Of a stretch of 6,059 bases of DNA, positions 1-6,059 are shown piece after piece. A model generated the notes under the pieces. That model saw nothing but the letters and a program-made list of their open reading frames with translations. It was not told where the DNA came from and ran no database searches. The translations under genes and the position numbers were made by a program. The stretch's first letter is position 1. Each line of letters opens with the position of its first letter. Location of the stretch: the NCBI GenBank assembly GCA_016209155.1, contig JACQWU010000316.1, positions 1-6,059 on the forward strand. Reading direction: 5' to 3'. Source of the stretch: Candidatus Desantisiibacteriota bacterium. GTDB lineage: Bacteria; JACRDZ01.

Positions 1-450
1 CGAAAGCATGGTGGTGAATAAATGGCTGAGGAACCGGTCATAATCGGGCGAATCGCCCGCCAAGGGAATGATCTCCGAAGGAAGGGAGGGATTGCCTTCC
101 ACGGCAGACCTTCCCTGATTCACCAGCACCCCGGGGACTCCGGGGAACCGCTTTTGACAAAAGGAATGGATAAATTCCGCGTTCTCCACCCCCTTTTCAT
201 CCTCAATGGCGATGACATAGGCATGGGCATCCGAAGAGAGCGCCTCCCACATAAAGGAGAAGCGTTTCTCCACCGGCATCTTGTAAAGATGAAGGATCAG
301 CCCTTCGGGCAGCGATATCCGTTCAAACTGGATCATGGCTGAGACAGGAGTCTTGCTTTCCGCGGGTTTCCGGCTCCTGGAAAAATGGCCCGCAAGGCCG
401 TCCACAAAAGCGCCCGTGCCGCTGAAAACCAAAATCTTGAGCGGGGCCCC
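1..450 (-). CDS. Partial, degenerate COG2229-like small GTPase (Ras/MglA/SRPRB superfamily), truncated at both ends
   Basis: The minus strand is open from the junction to base 1 and reads as a small G-domain fold. It starts with a PLKILVFSG strand (about 418-444), followed by a switch II-like block, KMPVEKRFSFMW (247-282), that corresponds to the GTPGQERFWFMW block of COG2229 proteins. A VLVNQGR block (109-126) sits where NKxD should be. From family knowledge, such proteins bind GTP and often work with roadblock proteins in polarity or signalling. Here the P-loop equivalent, SGTGAFVD, lacks the GK[S/T] lysine, G3 lacks its glycine-glutamine pair, and G4 has Q and R in place of K and D, so GTP hydrolysis is unlikely. 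The start is unresolved. The ATG at 334-336 lies inside the domain, and the first in-frame ATG upstream (529-531) lies across the junction in antisense of another gene. A TTG at 430-432 is possible, with GAGGGGG upstream. The C-terminus lies beyond base 1. The call rests on motif memory, not a search. Confidence 0.62.
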
Positions 451-462
451 CTCTTTCTTTTT
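443..462. other. Sharp compositional and gene-content junction
   Basis: Within about 20 bases the DNA changes from GC-rich to strongly AT-rich. On the left, the minus-strand GTPase-like homology is recognisable up to the PLKI residues (about 433-444). On the right, the plus-strand TMEM260-like homology is recognisable from about 462. The palindrome GGGGCCCC occupies 443-450, exactly at the change. No inverted repeats, target-site duplication, integrase or tRNA end is visible here. It may be a real rearrangement or an assembly or amplification artefact, and the sequence alone cannot decide which. Confidence 0.7.
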
Positions 463-2039
463 TAGGATTTTACTATTTAATAAAAAGAAATAAAAAAACC
501 GGATTAACTCTTGTATATTTGGTTTCAGCATATAGTCTGGGAATAATTTTATTTCTAAATTTTGATTTGGTCCCGTATTTATTAAGTGAAGCTGTTATAT
601 TTTTCATACCCTCATTTATTATTTTAATATTTATAATATTCTATTCTCTTGATAATCTACTGTTTAAAATTGAAGATTATAAAACATACAAAAATGTTCT
701 AACTTTTTTTTTGATATCATACTTTATCTCTCTTGTAATAATGAATTTAAAAATAATTAATAAAAGGCAAAATTATTTTCTTTATGATTATGGTTTGAAT
801 ATTTTAAAAAGCATTCCTGCGGGAGGGACTTTATTTATACAGTCTAATCATCAGACTTTTGCAACCGGATATTTAACAATGGTTGAAAATAGGTATAGGG
901 ATATCCGTATTTTTGATTTTGAGGAAAATTTCTTTCCCAAAATATTTTCCAGTATTCGCGATTCTACCGGTTTAAAAACCAAAAAAGAGATTGAACAATA
1001 TCTTATTAATAAAAATCCTTCTAAGTTGTTTTTTGGTTATAAACCAACTGACGCATCTATTCCTTATGGTTTTTTGTATTCTTTGTCTTCCATGGAAAAT
1101 GACCCGTGGAATTTTTTTACATTGCATTATGGATTAAATAATATTTCTACTCGACAATGGGAAAATAGAGATATTGTAATACCCGAATTCATCAAAACAC
1201 TATTTTTTGGAAAAAGAGATGATACCTGGACCTGTGATTTATTGACACGTGATCTTATTTCAATGATTATCTTTGCAAAGGGTGAAAAATTACTATATGA
1301 AAAAAATATTACAAAAGCAATTGATGAGCTTGACAAAATCAGCCATTTTTCTTATGATATACCTTCACAGCAATATTCAATAGGCGAAAAGTTCTGGAAG
1401 CTTAATAAATTGGAAAAAGCAACAGGTGCATATAACAATGTACTAACATATATTCAGGATGACTTTGAAGTACACAATAATCTGGGAATAATCTATAATT
1501 TAAAAATGCAAAATGAGAAGGCTTTAGTCCATTTTCAGAAAGCCATAGATATTTCACCTGGTAATGCCGCTGAACCATATTACAATATCGGAATAATTTA
1601 TCAGGATAAAAAAAATTTTAATAAAGCACTGGAATATTATAAACAATCACTAAAACTTGACTCTGCCAGGCCCGAAATATATTATAATCTTGGCATTATT
1701 TATTCGGAATGGAATAAATTTTCTATAGCGGAAAAAAATTATTTGCTTGCTATAACTAAAAAACCTGCATATACTTTAGCCAGAAATAATTTGGGATTAC
1801 TTTATTTTAATAAAAATGAAATCAAAAAAGCAATTATGCAATTTGAAACAGCGTTAAATTATGATACAATAAATCTTATGACATATTATAATTTAGCCCG
1901 TGTATATGAAAAATTAGATACAAAAACAGCAATTATAAAATGGGAAATTTATTTAAAAAAAGCAGAATCCAATTTTGATGAAAAAATCTGGATAAATAAT
2001 GCAAAAAAACGCATTCTTGAACTTGGAAAAAAAATGTAA
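462..2039 (+). CDS. N-terminally truncated TMEM260-like (DUF2723) glycosyltransferase paralogue with C-terminal TPRs
   Basis: The reading frame is open from 441 (in-frame TGA at 438-440). The first conventional start is a TTG at 519, with no Shine-Dalgarno sequence. Codons before it already match the downstream paralogue: LGFYYLIKRNKK at 462-497 corresponds to the LGVAGMIISFNKR region near residue 265 of that protein. The gene has therefore lost its 5' part, roughly 265 codons carrying the catalytic loop and most membrane helices. Numbering from the TTG, hydrophobic helices lie near residues 4-20, 26-44 and 58-77. A linker domain follows, including NKRQNYFLYDYG (81-92), which matches NRRDNFFTYNYG in the paralogue. 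TPRs then occupy about 282-485: clear units near 315, 352, 386 and 420, and weaker ones at each end. Without the N-terminal motifs the product should not be an active transferase. Apart from its missing start the frame is intact, with no internal stop, which suggests recent truncation or an assembly break. It lies 33 bases before the complete paralogue. Confidence 0.8.
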   Translation, partial: LGFYYLIKRNKKTGLTLVYLVSAYSLGIILFLNFDLVPYLLSEAVIFFIPSFIILIFIIFYSLDNLLFKIEDYKTYKNVLTFFLISYFISLVIMNLKIINKRQNYFLYDYGLNILKSIPAGGTLFIQSNHQTFATGYLTMVENRYRDIRIFDFEENFFPKIFSSIRDSTGLKTKKEIEQYLINKNPSKLFFGYKPTDASIPYGFLYSLSSMENDPWNFFTLHYGLNNISTRQWENRDIVIPEFIKTLFFGKRDDTWTCDLLTRDLISMIIFAKGEKLLYEKNITKAIDELDKISHFSYDIPSQQYSIGEKFWKLNKLEKATGAYNNVLTYIQDDFEVHNNLGIIYNLKMQNEKALVHFQKAIDISPGNAAEPYYNIGIIYQDKKNFNKALEYYKQSLKLDSARPEIYYNLGIIYSEWNKFSIAEKNYLLAITKKPAYTLARNNLGLLYFNKNEIKKAIMQFETALNYDTINLMTYYNLARVYEKLDTKTAIIKWEIYLKKAESNFDEKIWINNAKKRILELGKKM

Positions 2040-2056
2040 TAATAATTATTATGATG

Positions 2057-2063
2057 AAAGGGG
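2057..2063 (+). promoter_or_regulatory. Ribosome binding site that fixes a GTG start
   Basis: AAAGGGG lies nine bases before the GTG at 2073. This is a good Shine-Dalgarno match at normal spacing and supports GTG as the start of the complete TMEM260-like gene. No clear promoter is distinguishable in the 33-base AT-rich gap, so this gene is probably transcribed with the one before it. Confidence 0.7.
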
Positions 2064-2072
2064 TAATAAAGA

Positions 2073-4025
2073 GTGAATTTAAAATTTAATAAATATATAC
2101 CATATATCATTTTGTTTTTTGTACTTGTAATATATTTTAGAACTTTGCCTGCTTCTGTTTCTCCGGGGGATCCTGGAGAATTAATAACAGCATGCTATAC
2201 TTTGGGCATACCTCATCCTCCCGGATACCCATTATATTCACTTTCCGGTAAAATTTTTTCTTATATTTTTCCATTAGGCAATATTGCTTTTAGAATAAAT
2301 ATAATGTGTATGCTATTCACCTGTATAGGATTAATCCTTTTTTATAATACATTAACCGTACATCTTAACTCTATTACTGCATCTATTATAAGCACTGTAC
2401 TTCTGGCTTTTACTCCAACTCTCTGGGGGCAGAGTCTGATTGCTGAAGTTTATAGTTTGAACTTTCTGTTCTTTTGTATACTGCTTTATCTTGAACTCAC
2501 AAAGCCTGATAATATTTTAATTTATTATGTTTACGGTCTTGCAGTAACAACCCATCATACTATGCTTTTATTAGCTCCATTTTTCATAGTAAAACTCTGG
2601 AAACAAAATCAATTTAAAAATATTTATGTTTATCTGTCTTTTTTAATCGGTTTAAGCGCTTATCTTTATGTTTTTATTCGCGGGATGCAGATCCCTCTTT
2701 TCAATTGGGGGTATACTTCAACATTTAATAATTTTATACGCCATATTACGAGGGGTGAATACGGGTCTGTTTTAAAAAATAATATATCTATTCTTACTTC
2801 ATTTAAACAAATATGGAGATATCTTATTTCCCTTCATTCACAGTTTCGTACAGCATTTTTATTACTTGGTGTGGCTGGGATGATAATATCTTTTAATAAA
2901 CGTTTTTCAATGTTCTTGATTTTTATTATAACAGGTATTGGTGTGATTTTAACGTTAAATATACCTTTTAAAGCAAGAGAATTATTTGATATAGAAGTAT
3001 TTTATATCCCTTCATATGTTTTATTTTCTTTTTTTATCGGTAATAGTATTTCATGGACAGAGGATAAAATTAACAAAAATATACCTGCGTTATTATTAAT
3101 TCTAATAACACTATCGGCATACCAATTATTTATTAACTTCCCGGTGATAAACCGCCGTGATAACTTTTTCACCTATAACTATGGCCGAAATGTTCTAAAT
3201 ACAATTAATAAAGATGGGATGCTTTTGGTTGAAAAAGATAATATAGCCTCTTCTCTTTCTTATTTAATGCTTGTAGAAAATTTAAGAAAAGATGTAATAT
3301 TTTATAATCCATCTTTACAGATAATAAGAAATATTTATCCGTCTACACGTGAGGAAAATGAAAAATATATGAAAAATAAGGTTGAATGGGGAAAAGTTCC
3401 TCTATATCGCTCAAATAGTATTGCAAATTATTATAGAGAAGGATTGTTATATACAAATCAAAACCCGAAAAAATTTTATAACATATATTATAATCTATCC
3501 GGTGTTTTGAATCAATCAGCCACCAAACATGATTTTGAAACACGGGATATTATCGAAGATGAACTTTTTTCCGAACTTGACTTTCTTCCGGTCAGAAAAA
3601 ACTATAGTGAATATGAAAGACTCAGTGAATTGCTATCTCTTGTAGGGTGGGATAATATTAATGTACATATAAAGCTAAGCTTAGTATATGAATTTGATAA
3701 AAAATATTTTAAAGCTTTAAAAGAACTGAATCTGGCTTTAAAACTTGATCCTGAATCAGCAGATATACATAATAGTATTGGTTTTGTAAACCTTGAAACG
3801 GGAAACTATCTGCTTGCACTTGAATATCATAATAAAGCTAAAAAAATCAATCCGAATTTAGCTGCCACTTATTATGGTTTAGGGCAGGTGTATGAAAAAC
3901 TTGGAAATAAGAAAGAAGCAATTGCATGCTGGGAAAAATATCTTGAAATGGAAAAAAAAGAAACAATATGGACATTAGAAGCTGAACGCCATATTGGTCA
4001 TTTAAATAAAAACTTGATAAAATGA
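2073..4025 (+). CDS. TMEM260-like (DUF2723, PF11028) GT-C type membrane glycosyltransferase with C-terminal TPRs
   Basis: This 650-residue polytopic membrane protein shows the hallmark motifs of the DUF2723 family in order. A first helix (about 10-23) is followed by SPGDPGEL (30-37), whose acidic residues sit in the first outer loop as expected for GT-C enzymes. Next come HPPGYPLY (48-55), AEVYSLN (124-130), TTHHTM (159-164) and NWG...RHITRGEYG (211-231). Further hydrophobic helices run to about residue 358. A soluble extracytoplasmic region follows, ending in three TPRs at about 530-562, 563-596 and 597-629. The human homologue TMEM260 is a protein O-mannosyltransferase that also has a GT-C core plus TPRs. 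By analogy this enzyme may transfer a sugar from a polyprenyl-phosphate donor to exported proteins at the outer face of the inner membrane, but donor and acceptor are unknown for the bacterial protein. The length is at the short end of the family but looks complete. It follows a truncated paralogue and converges on batE. Confidence 0.88.
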   Translation: MNLKFNKYIPYIILFFVLVIYFRTLPASVSPGDPGELITACYTLGIPHPPGYPLYSLSGKIFSYIFPLGNIAFRINIMCMLFTCIGLILFYNTLTVHLNSITASIISTVLLAFTPTLWGQSLIAEVYSLNFLFFCILLYLELTKPDNILIYYVYGLAVTTHHTMLLLAPFFIVKLWKQNQFKNIYVYLSFLIGLSAYLYVFIRGMQIPLFNWGYTSTFNNFIRHITRGEYGSVLKNNISILTSFKQIWRYLISLHSQFRTAFLLLGVAGMIISFNKRFSMFLIFIITGIGVILTLNIPFKARELFDIEVFYIPSYVLFSFFIGNSISWTEDKINKNIPALLLILITLSAYQLFINFPVINRRDNFFTYNYGRNVLNTINKDGMLLVEKDNIASSLSYLMLVENLRKDVIFYNPSLQIIRNIYPSTREENEKYMKNKVEWGKVPLYRSNSIANYYREGLLYTNQNPKKFYNIYYNLSGVLNQSATKHDFETRDIIEDELFSELDFLPVRKNYSEYERLSELLSLVGWDNINVHIKLSLVYEFDKKYFKALKELNLALKLDPESADIHNSIGFVNLETGNYLLALEYHNKAKKINPNLAATYYGLGQVYEKLGNKKEAIACWEKYLEMEKKETIWTLEAERHIGHLNKNLIK

Positions 4026-4034
4026 ATAGACTTT

Positions 4035-4793
4035 TTAAAAAATAGGTTCTATTTTTTTCTTGTCTGTCCAGCCTTTTTCTCCATTTGGCAGAATTATTTC
4101 ATAATAATCGGAGTCTTCTTTTAGAATTTCAACTTTTGTTCCTTCATTTACTGCGTAAATCAAAGTATTATCAGAACCGGGACCGCTTCGTACTTCAAGG
4201 TTGTCAGCCAGAACAATTCCTTTTTTAGTATATTGGGTATCCATAATTTTATAAACAAGAGAGGTTATGGTAAGTGCAAAAAAAAGAATAAATATTGAAA
4301 GAAAAGCAGGGTGTTTTTTTCTTGAAAGAATAATTAAAAAAAGTAATCCAAGCAAAAGAAAATATGTTACGGATGAAGCCAGAGTAAGTTCATTGATTGT
4401 AAAAAAATCTGTGGCGTAATTCATAATAAGATCAAACATGATTTCGTTTATTTCGGGAATTTTATCTTTCGTCTTAAGTTTTGCAAATTTCAGGTTAATG
4501 TTAATATCCGTATCTCTGGGAGAGAGGAGTCTTGCCCGCTCAAAATTGACAATAGCATTTCCGATCCTTCCGGATTTATAATATGCATTGCCCAGGTTGT
4601 AATAAACTATTGCATTTTTTATTTCATTTTTTAGGATTTTCTCATATTCTTCAATTGCTTTATCATACTGCGCTTTTTCGTAATAAGAATTGCCAAGTCT
4701 GAAATTTTTGTTTATATCTTCCTGAGCAAAAGAAACCGATAAAAATAAACATAAAAATAATAATATTAGTAACAGATATTTTTTAAAAATCAT
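4035..4793 (-). CDS. batE: BatE-like protein: signal peptide, TPRs, two membrane helices, SH3-like domain
   Basis: The 252-residue product opens with a signal peptide (KK, then a leucine-rich core, probable cleavage after SFA at 21-23). Two TPRs follow at about 29-62 and 63-96, including YYNLGNAYYKSGRIGNAI. There are two membrane helices at about 139-157 and 162-181, and a C-terminal bacterial SH3-like domain (about 190-250) with VRSGPG (201-206) and a GW near 241. This order is typical of BatE, a component of the bat (Bacteroides aerotolerance) locus. The domains after cleavage are predicted to face the periplasm: the TPRs for protein contacts, the SH3-like domain perhaps for the cell wall. 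The locus often includes MoxR ATPase and VWA proteins, but its biochemical role is not firmly established. The ATG is supported by AAGGAAG six bases upstream and starts eleven bases after the batD stop, so the two are co-transcribed. It is the last gene of its operon before a convergent gene. Confidence 0.85.
   Translation of the reverse strand: MIFKKYLLLILLFLCLFLSVSFAQEDINKNFRLGNSYYEKAQYDKAIEEYEKILKNEIKNAIVYYNLGNAYYKSGRIGNAIVNFERARLLSPRDTDININLKFAKLKTKDKIPEINEIMFDLIMNYATDFFTINELTLASSVTYFLLLGLLFLIILSRKKHPAFLSIFILFFALTITSLVYKIMDTQYTKKGIVLADNLEVRSGPGSDNTLIYAVNEGTKVEILKEDSDYYEIILPNGEKGWTDKKKIEPIF
4037..4057. terminator. Possible weak bidirectional terminator hairpin at the convergent gene ends
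   Basis: AAAAAATAG (4037-4045) and CTATTTTTT (4049-4057) form a perfect nine-base inverted repeat around a three-base loop. It lies just past the plus-strand stop (4023-4025) and overlaps the last codons of batE. The stem has a single G:C pair, so it is thermodynamically weak. The flanking A and T runs would give a U-tract in either direction. Its position suits termination of both converging transcripts, but the composition of the region makes chance symmetry likely. Confidence 0.3.
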
Positions 4794-4799
4794 GATTTA

Positions 4800-4806
4800 C
4801 TTCCTT
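4800..4806 (-). promoter_or_regulatory. Ribosome binding site of batE, overlapping the batD stop codon
   Basis: On the minus strand AAGGAAG lies six bases before the batE ATG and overlaps the batD TAA (4805-4807). The overlap suggests translational coupling of the two genes. Confidence 0.65.
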
Positions 4807-6059
4807 ACAAGTATTTTTCAATTGATATTATTATATTTTGTACTGAATTATACATTTCTTTCATTTCTTCCAGATTGAGTTCACATGGAGCAAATCTTGC
4901 CAGATCAAATTTATCAAAACAACTAATTATCTCATTTATTACTGAATCGTTTATTCCTTTTGCAAAAAGCTCATTTTTTACTGATTCCTGAGTTATTGAG
5001 GCCGGCGGCAGATTTAATTTATTGCCCAAATAATTTTGTATAGTTCTGGTAAGCTCAGCATAATATTCCCTGGCACGGTTTTCTTCTAAAAATTTTCCTG
5101 CCTGTTTAAGCTGATTTTTTGCAAATTTATGGGCTTTTTTAGCTCTTGCAAATCGTATGTCGGTTTCCATCTTTTCGGAAGATTTCCTGTATCCTATTAT
5201 TCCAAAAAGAAGAAGTAAAGGTAAAATTTGAATGGTGATAAATGCAGGATTAGAGTAAAGGTAATCGCATTCATTACCATGCGGATTAGGTGAGGACTTA
5301 ATATATCTGATATCTTTCCCAAGTCTTTTCAAATCTTCCTTTGTTATCCCGATAGAAAGCGGTAGATTTTTTTCTTTATTTTCATCATCATTATCTCCTA
5401 TCTTTATTCCCGGGGATACATTTAATTTAAACATAGGTGTTTGTGTATCAACATATCTGCCGATTTCAGGATTAAAATAAGTAAATTTTATTGAAGGGAT
5501 TGAAATTTCTCCGGATTTTACAGGGACTAATATAAATTCCAATATTTTTTCACCATATACTCTATAATTCTTTTTTGAAATATTAATTAATGAATTGGTT
5601 TTATATTGTTTGAAATATCTGTCTATTTCAGACGGCAATTCTATGTCATTTACTGTTTTAATGTTTCCTGTACCGCTTATAATTATTTTCAAAGTAACAG
5701 GTTCATTCTCTTTTGTGTTTATTTTATCAAGAGTAGCTTCTATAGTATATATACCGATCGCACCTTTAAAATCAGGCGGAATATTTTTTGAAGGTAAAGG
5801 ATTAACGGTAATTTTTATAGGTCTTGTTTTAAGTATAAAAGGTTTTTTCCTTATTCCTCCGTAAAAAAGAGAAAATGGATCTTCAAAAATATCAGGGATA
5901 CATTTTAATTCAGCAGGTCCGATAGTATATTCTCCGCTTGATGTCGGAAAAAGAGCATTATATATTTCCGTAACCATATATTTTTTCCCTGATACAACTT
6001 TATAATATCTTCTCTGCGGCGGCAGTTCTTCAACCCAGAATCCCGTAGTCGAGGCAGGA
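4805..6059 (-). CDS. batD: BatD-like protein, 5' end beyond the right edge
   Basis: The frame continues through the right edge, so the ATG at 5975-5977 is internal. Codons before it encode conserved BatD sequence, with FWVEELPPQRRYYKVVSG before the ATG and ALFPTSSGEYTIGPAEL just after. About 417 residues are visible, whereas the family is often near 600, so the signal peptide and first beta-sandwich domains are missing. Numbering from the internal ATG, a beta-rich domain spans about 70-190, with EPVTLKIIISGTGN as the typical BatD strand-turn motif. KDIRYIKS lies at 221-228, and a single membrane helix follows near 246-263. A helical cytoplasmic tail (about 270-390) contains AREYYAELTRTIQNYLG. 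BatD is an inner-membrane-anchored protein with a large periplasmic part, thought to work with the Bat VWA proteins in envelope stress or aerotolerance. Its partners batA and batB would be expected upstream, beyond base 6059. batE follows after eleven bases. Confidence 0.88.
   Translation of the reverse strand, partial: PASTTGFWVEELPPQRRYYKVVSGKKYMVTEIYNALFPTSSGEYTIGPAELKCIPDIFEDPFSLFYGGIRKKPFILKTRPIKITVNPLPSKNIPPDFKGAIGIYTIEATLDKINTKENEPVTLKIIISGTGNIKTVNDIELPSEIDRYFKQYKTNSLINISKKNYRVYGEKILEFILVPVKSGEISIPSIKFTYFNPEIGRYVDTQTPMFKLNVSPGIKIGDNDDENKEKNLPLSIGITKEDLKRLGKDIRYIKSSPNPHGNECDYLYSNPAFITIQILPLLLLFGIIGYRKSSEKMETDIRFARAKKAHKFAKNQLKQAGKFLEENRAREYYAELTRTIQNYLGNKLNLPPASITQESVKNELFAKGINDSVINEIISCFDKFDLARFAPCELNLEEMKEMYNSVQNIIISIEKYL

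Noticed and set aside
22-342. A plus-strand open frame of 106 codons in the GC-rich part.
   Set aside because: It is antisense to the GTPase-like frame, which carries recognisable family motifs. The plus-strand translation resembles no known family and looks like a high-GC shadow frame.
529-531. Minus-strand ATG that would extend the GTPase-like frame across the junction.
   Set aside because: The added residues are the antisense of the TMEM260-like coding region and are very rich in F, Y, L and K. The frame is open there by chance.
1127-1336. Minus-strand open frame inside the truncated TMEM260-like gene.
   Set aside because: It lies wholly inside a better-supported gene on the other strand and shows no family features.
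2039-2052. Fourteen-base palindrome ATAATAATTATTAT between the two TMEM260-like genes.
   Set aside because: It is pure A/T in a very AT-rich gap, so chance symmetry is likely. It has no G:C pairs to form a stable stem and no operator is recognisable.
3343-3543. Minus-strand open frame inside the complete TMEM260-like gene.
   Set aside because: It is antisense to conserved coding sequence, with no domain evidence.
5595-5864. Two overlapping plus-strand open frames opposite batD, one resembling a small membrane protein.
   Set aside because: Their hydrophobicity comes from the antisense of the beta-rich BatD sequence. They have no convincing ribosome binding site or homology.
5975-5977. ATG as the start of batD.
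   Set aside because: Upstream codons to the window edge encode conserved BatD residues (WVEELPPQRRYY), so the true start lies outside.

Overview
The window has two parts of very different base composition. Roughly bases 1-450 are GC-rich (two rows I counted gave 55% and 67% G+C). From about 460 to the end the DNA is AT-rich (23% in one counted row near the left end). The change falls within about 20 bases, where two genes of opposite orientation each lose an end. The window may therefore hold two pieces of DNA that were not originally adjacent, joined by rearrangement or by an assembly or amplification chimera. The AT-rich part fits a low-GC Gram-negative-type or candidate-phylum bacterium, because it combines TMEM260-like (DUF2723) membrane glycosyltransferases carrying TPRs with a batD-batE pair, as in Bacteroidota, spirochaetes and several uncultured lineages. 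The sequence alone does not settle the phylum.

Layout: (1) 1-450, minus strand: an incomplete reading frame resembling the COG2229 / SRP-receptor-beta-like small GTPases, but with all visible nucleotide-binding motifs degenerate. (2) About 443-462: the junction. (3) 462-2039, plus strand: a TMEM260-like protein missing its N-terminal catalytic half, retaining the last membrane helices, a linker domain and about five or six TPRs. (4) 2073-4025, plus strand: an apparently complete 650-residue paralogue with the expected N-terminal motifs and three TPRs. (5) 4035-4793, minus strand: batE (signal peptide, TPRs, two membrane helices, SH3-like domain). (6) 4805-6059, minus strand: batD, whose 5' end lies beyond the right edge.

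The two TMEM260-like genes form a tandem co-directional pair probably read as one unit, and they converge on the batD-batE operon with only nine bases between stop codons. The glycosyltransferase is predicted to add sugars to exported proteins on the outer face of the inner membrane. The Bat proteins are envelope proteins of a MoxR/VWA-linked system whose exact function is not well established. No RNA genes, insertion sequences, CRISPR arrays or replication origins were seen. No intergenic stretch exceeds 300 bases.
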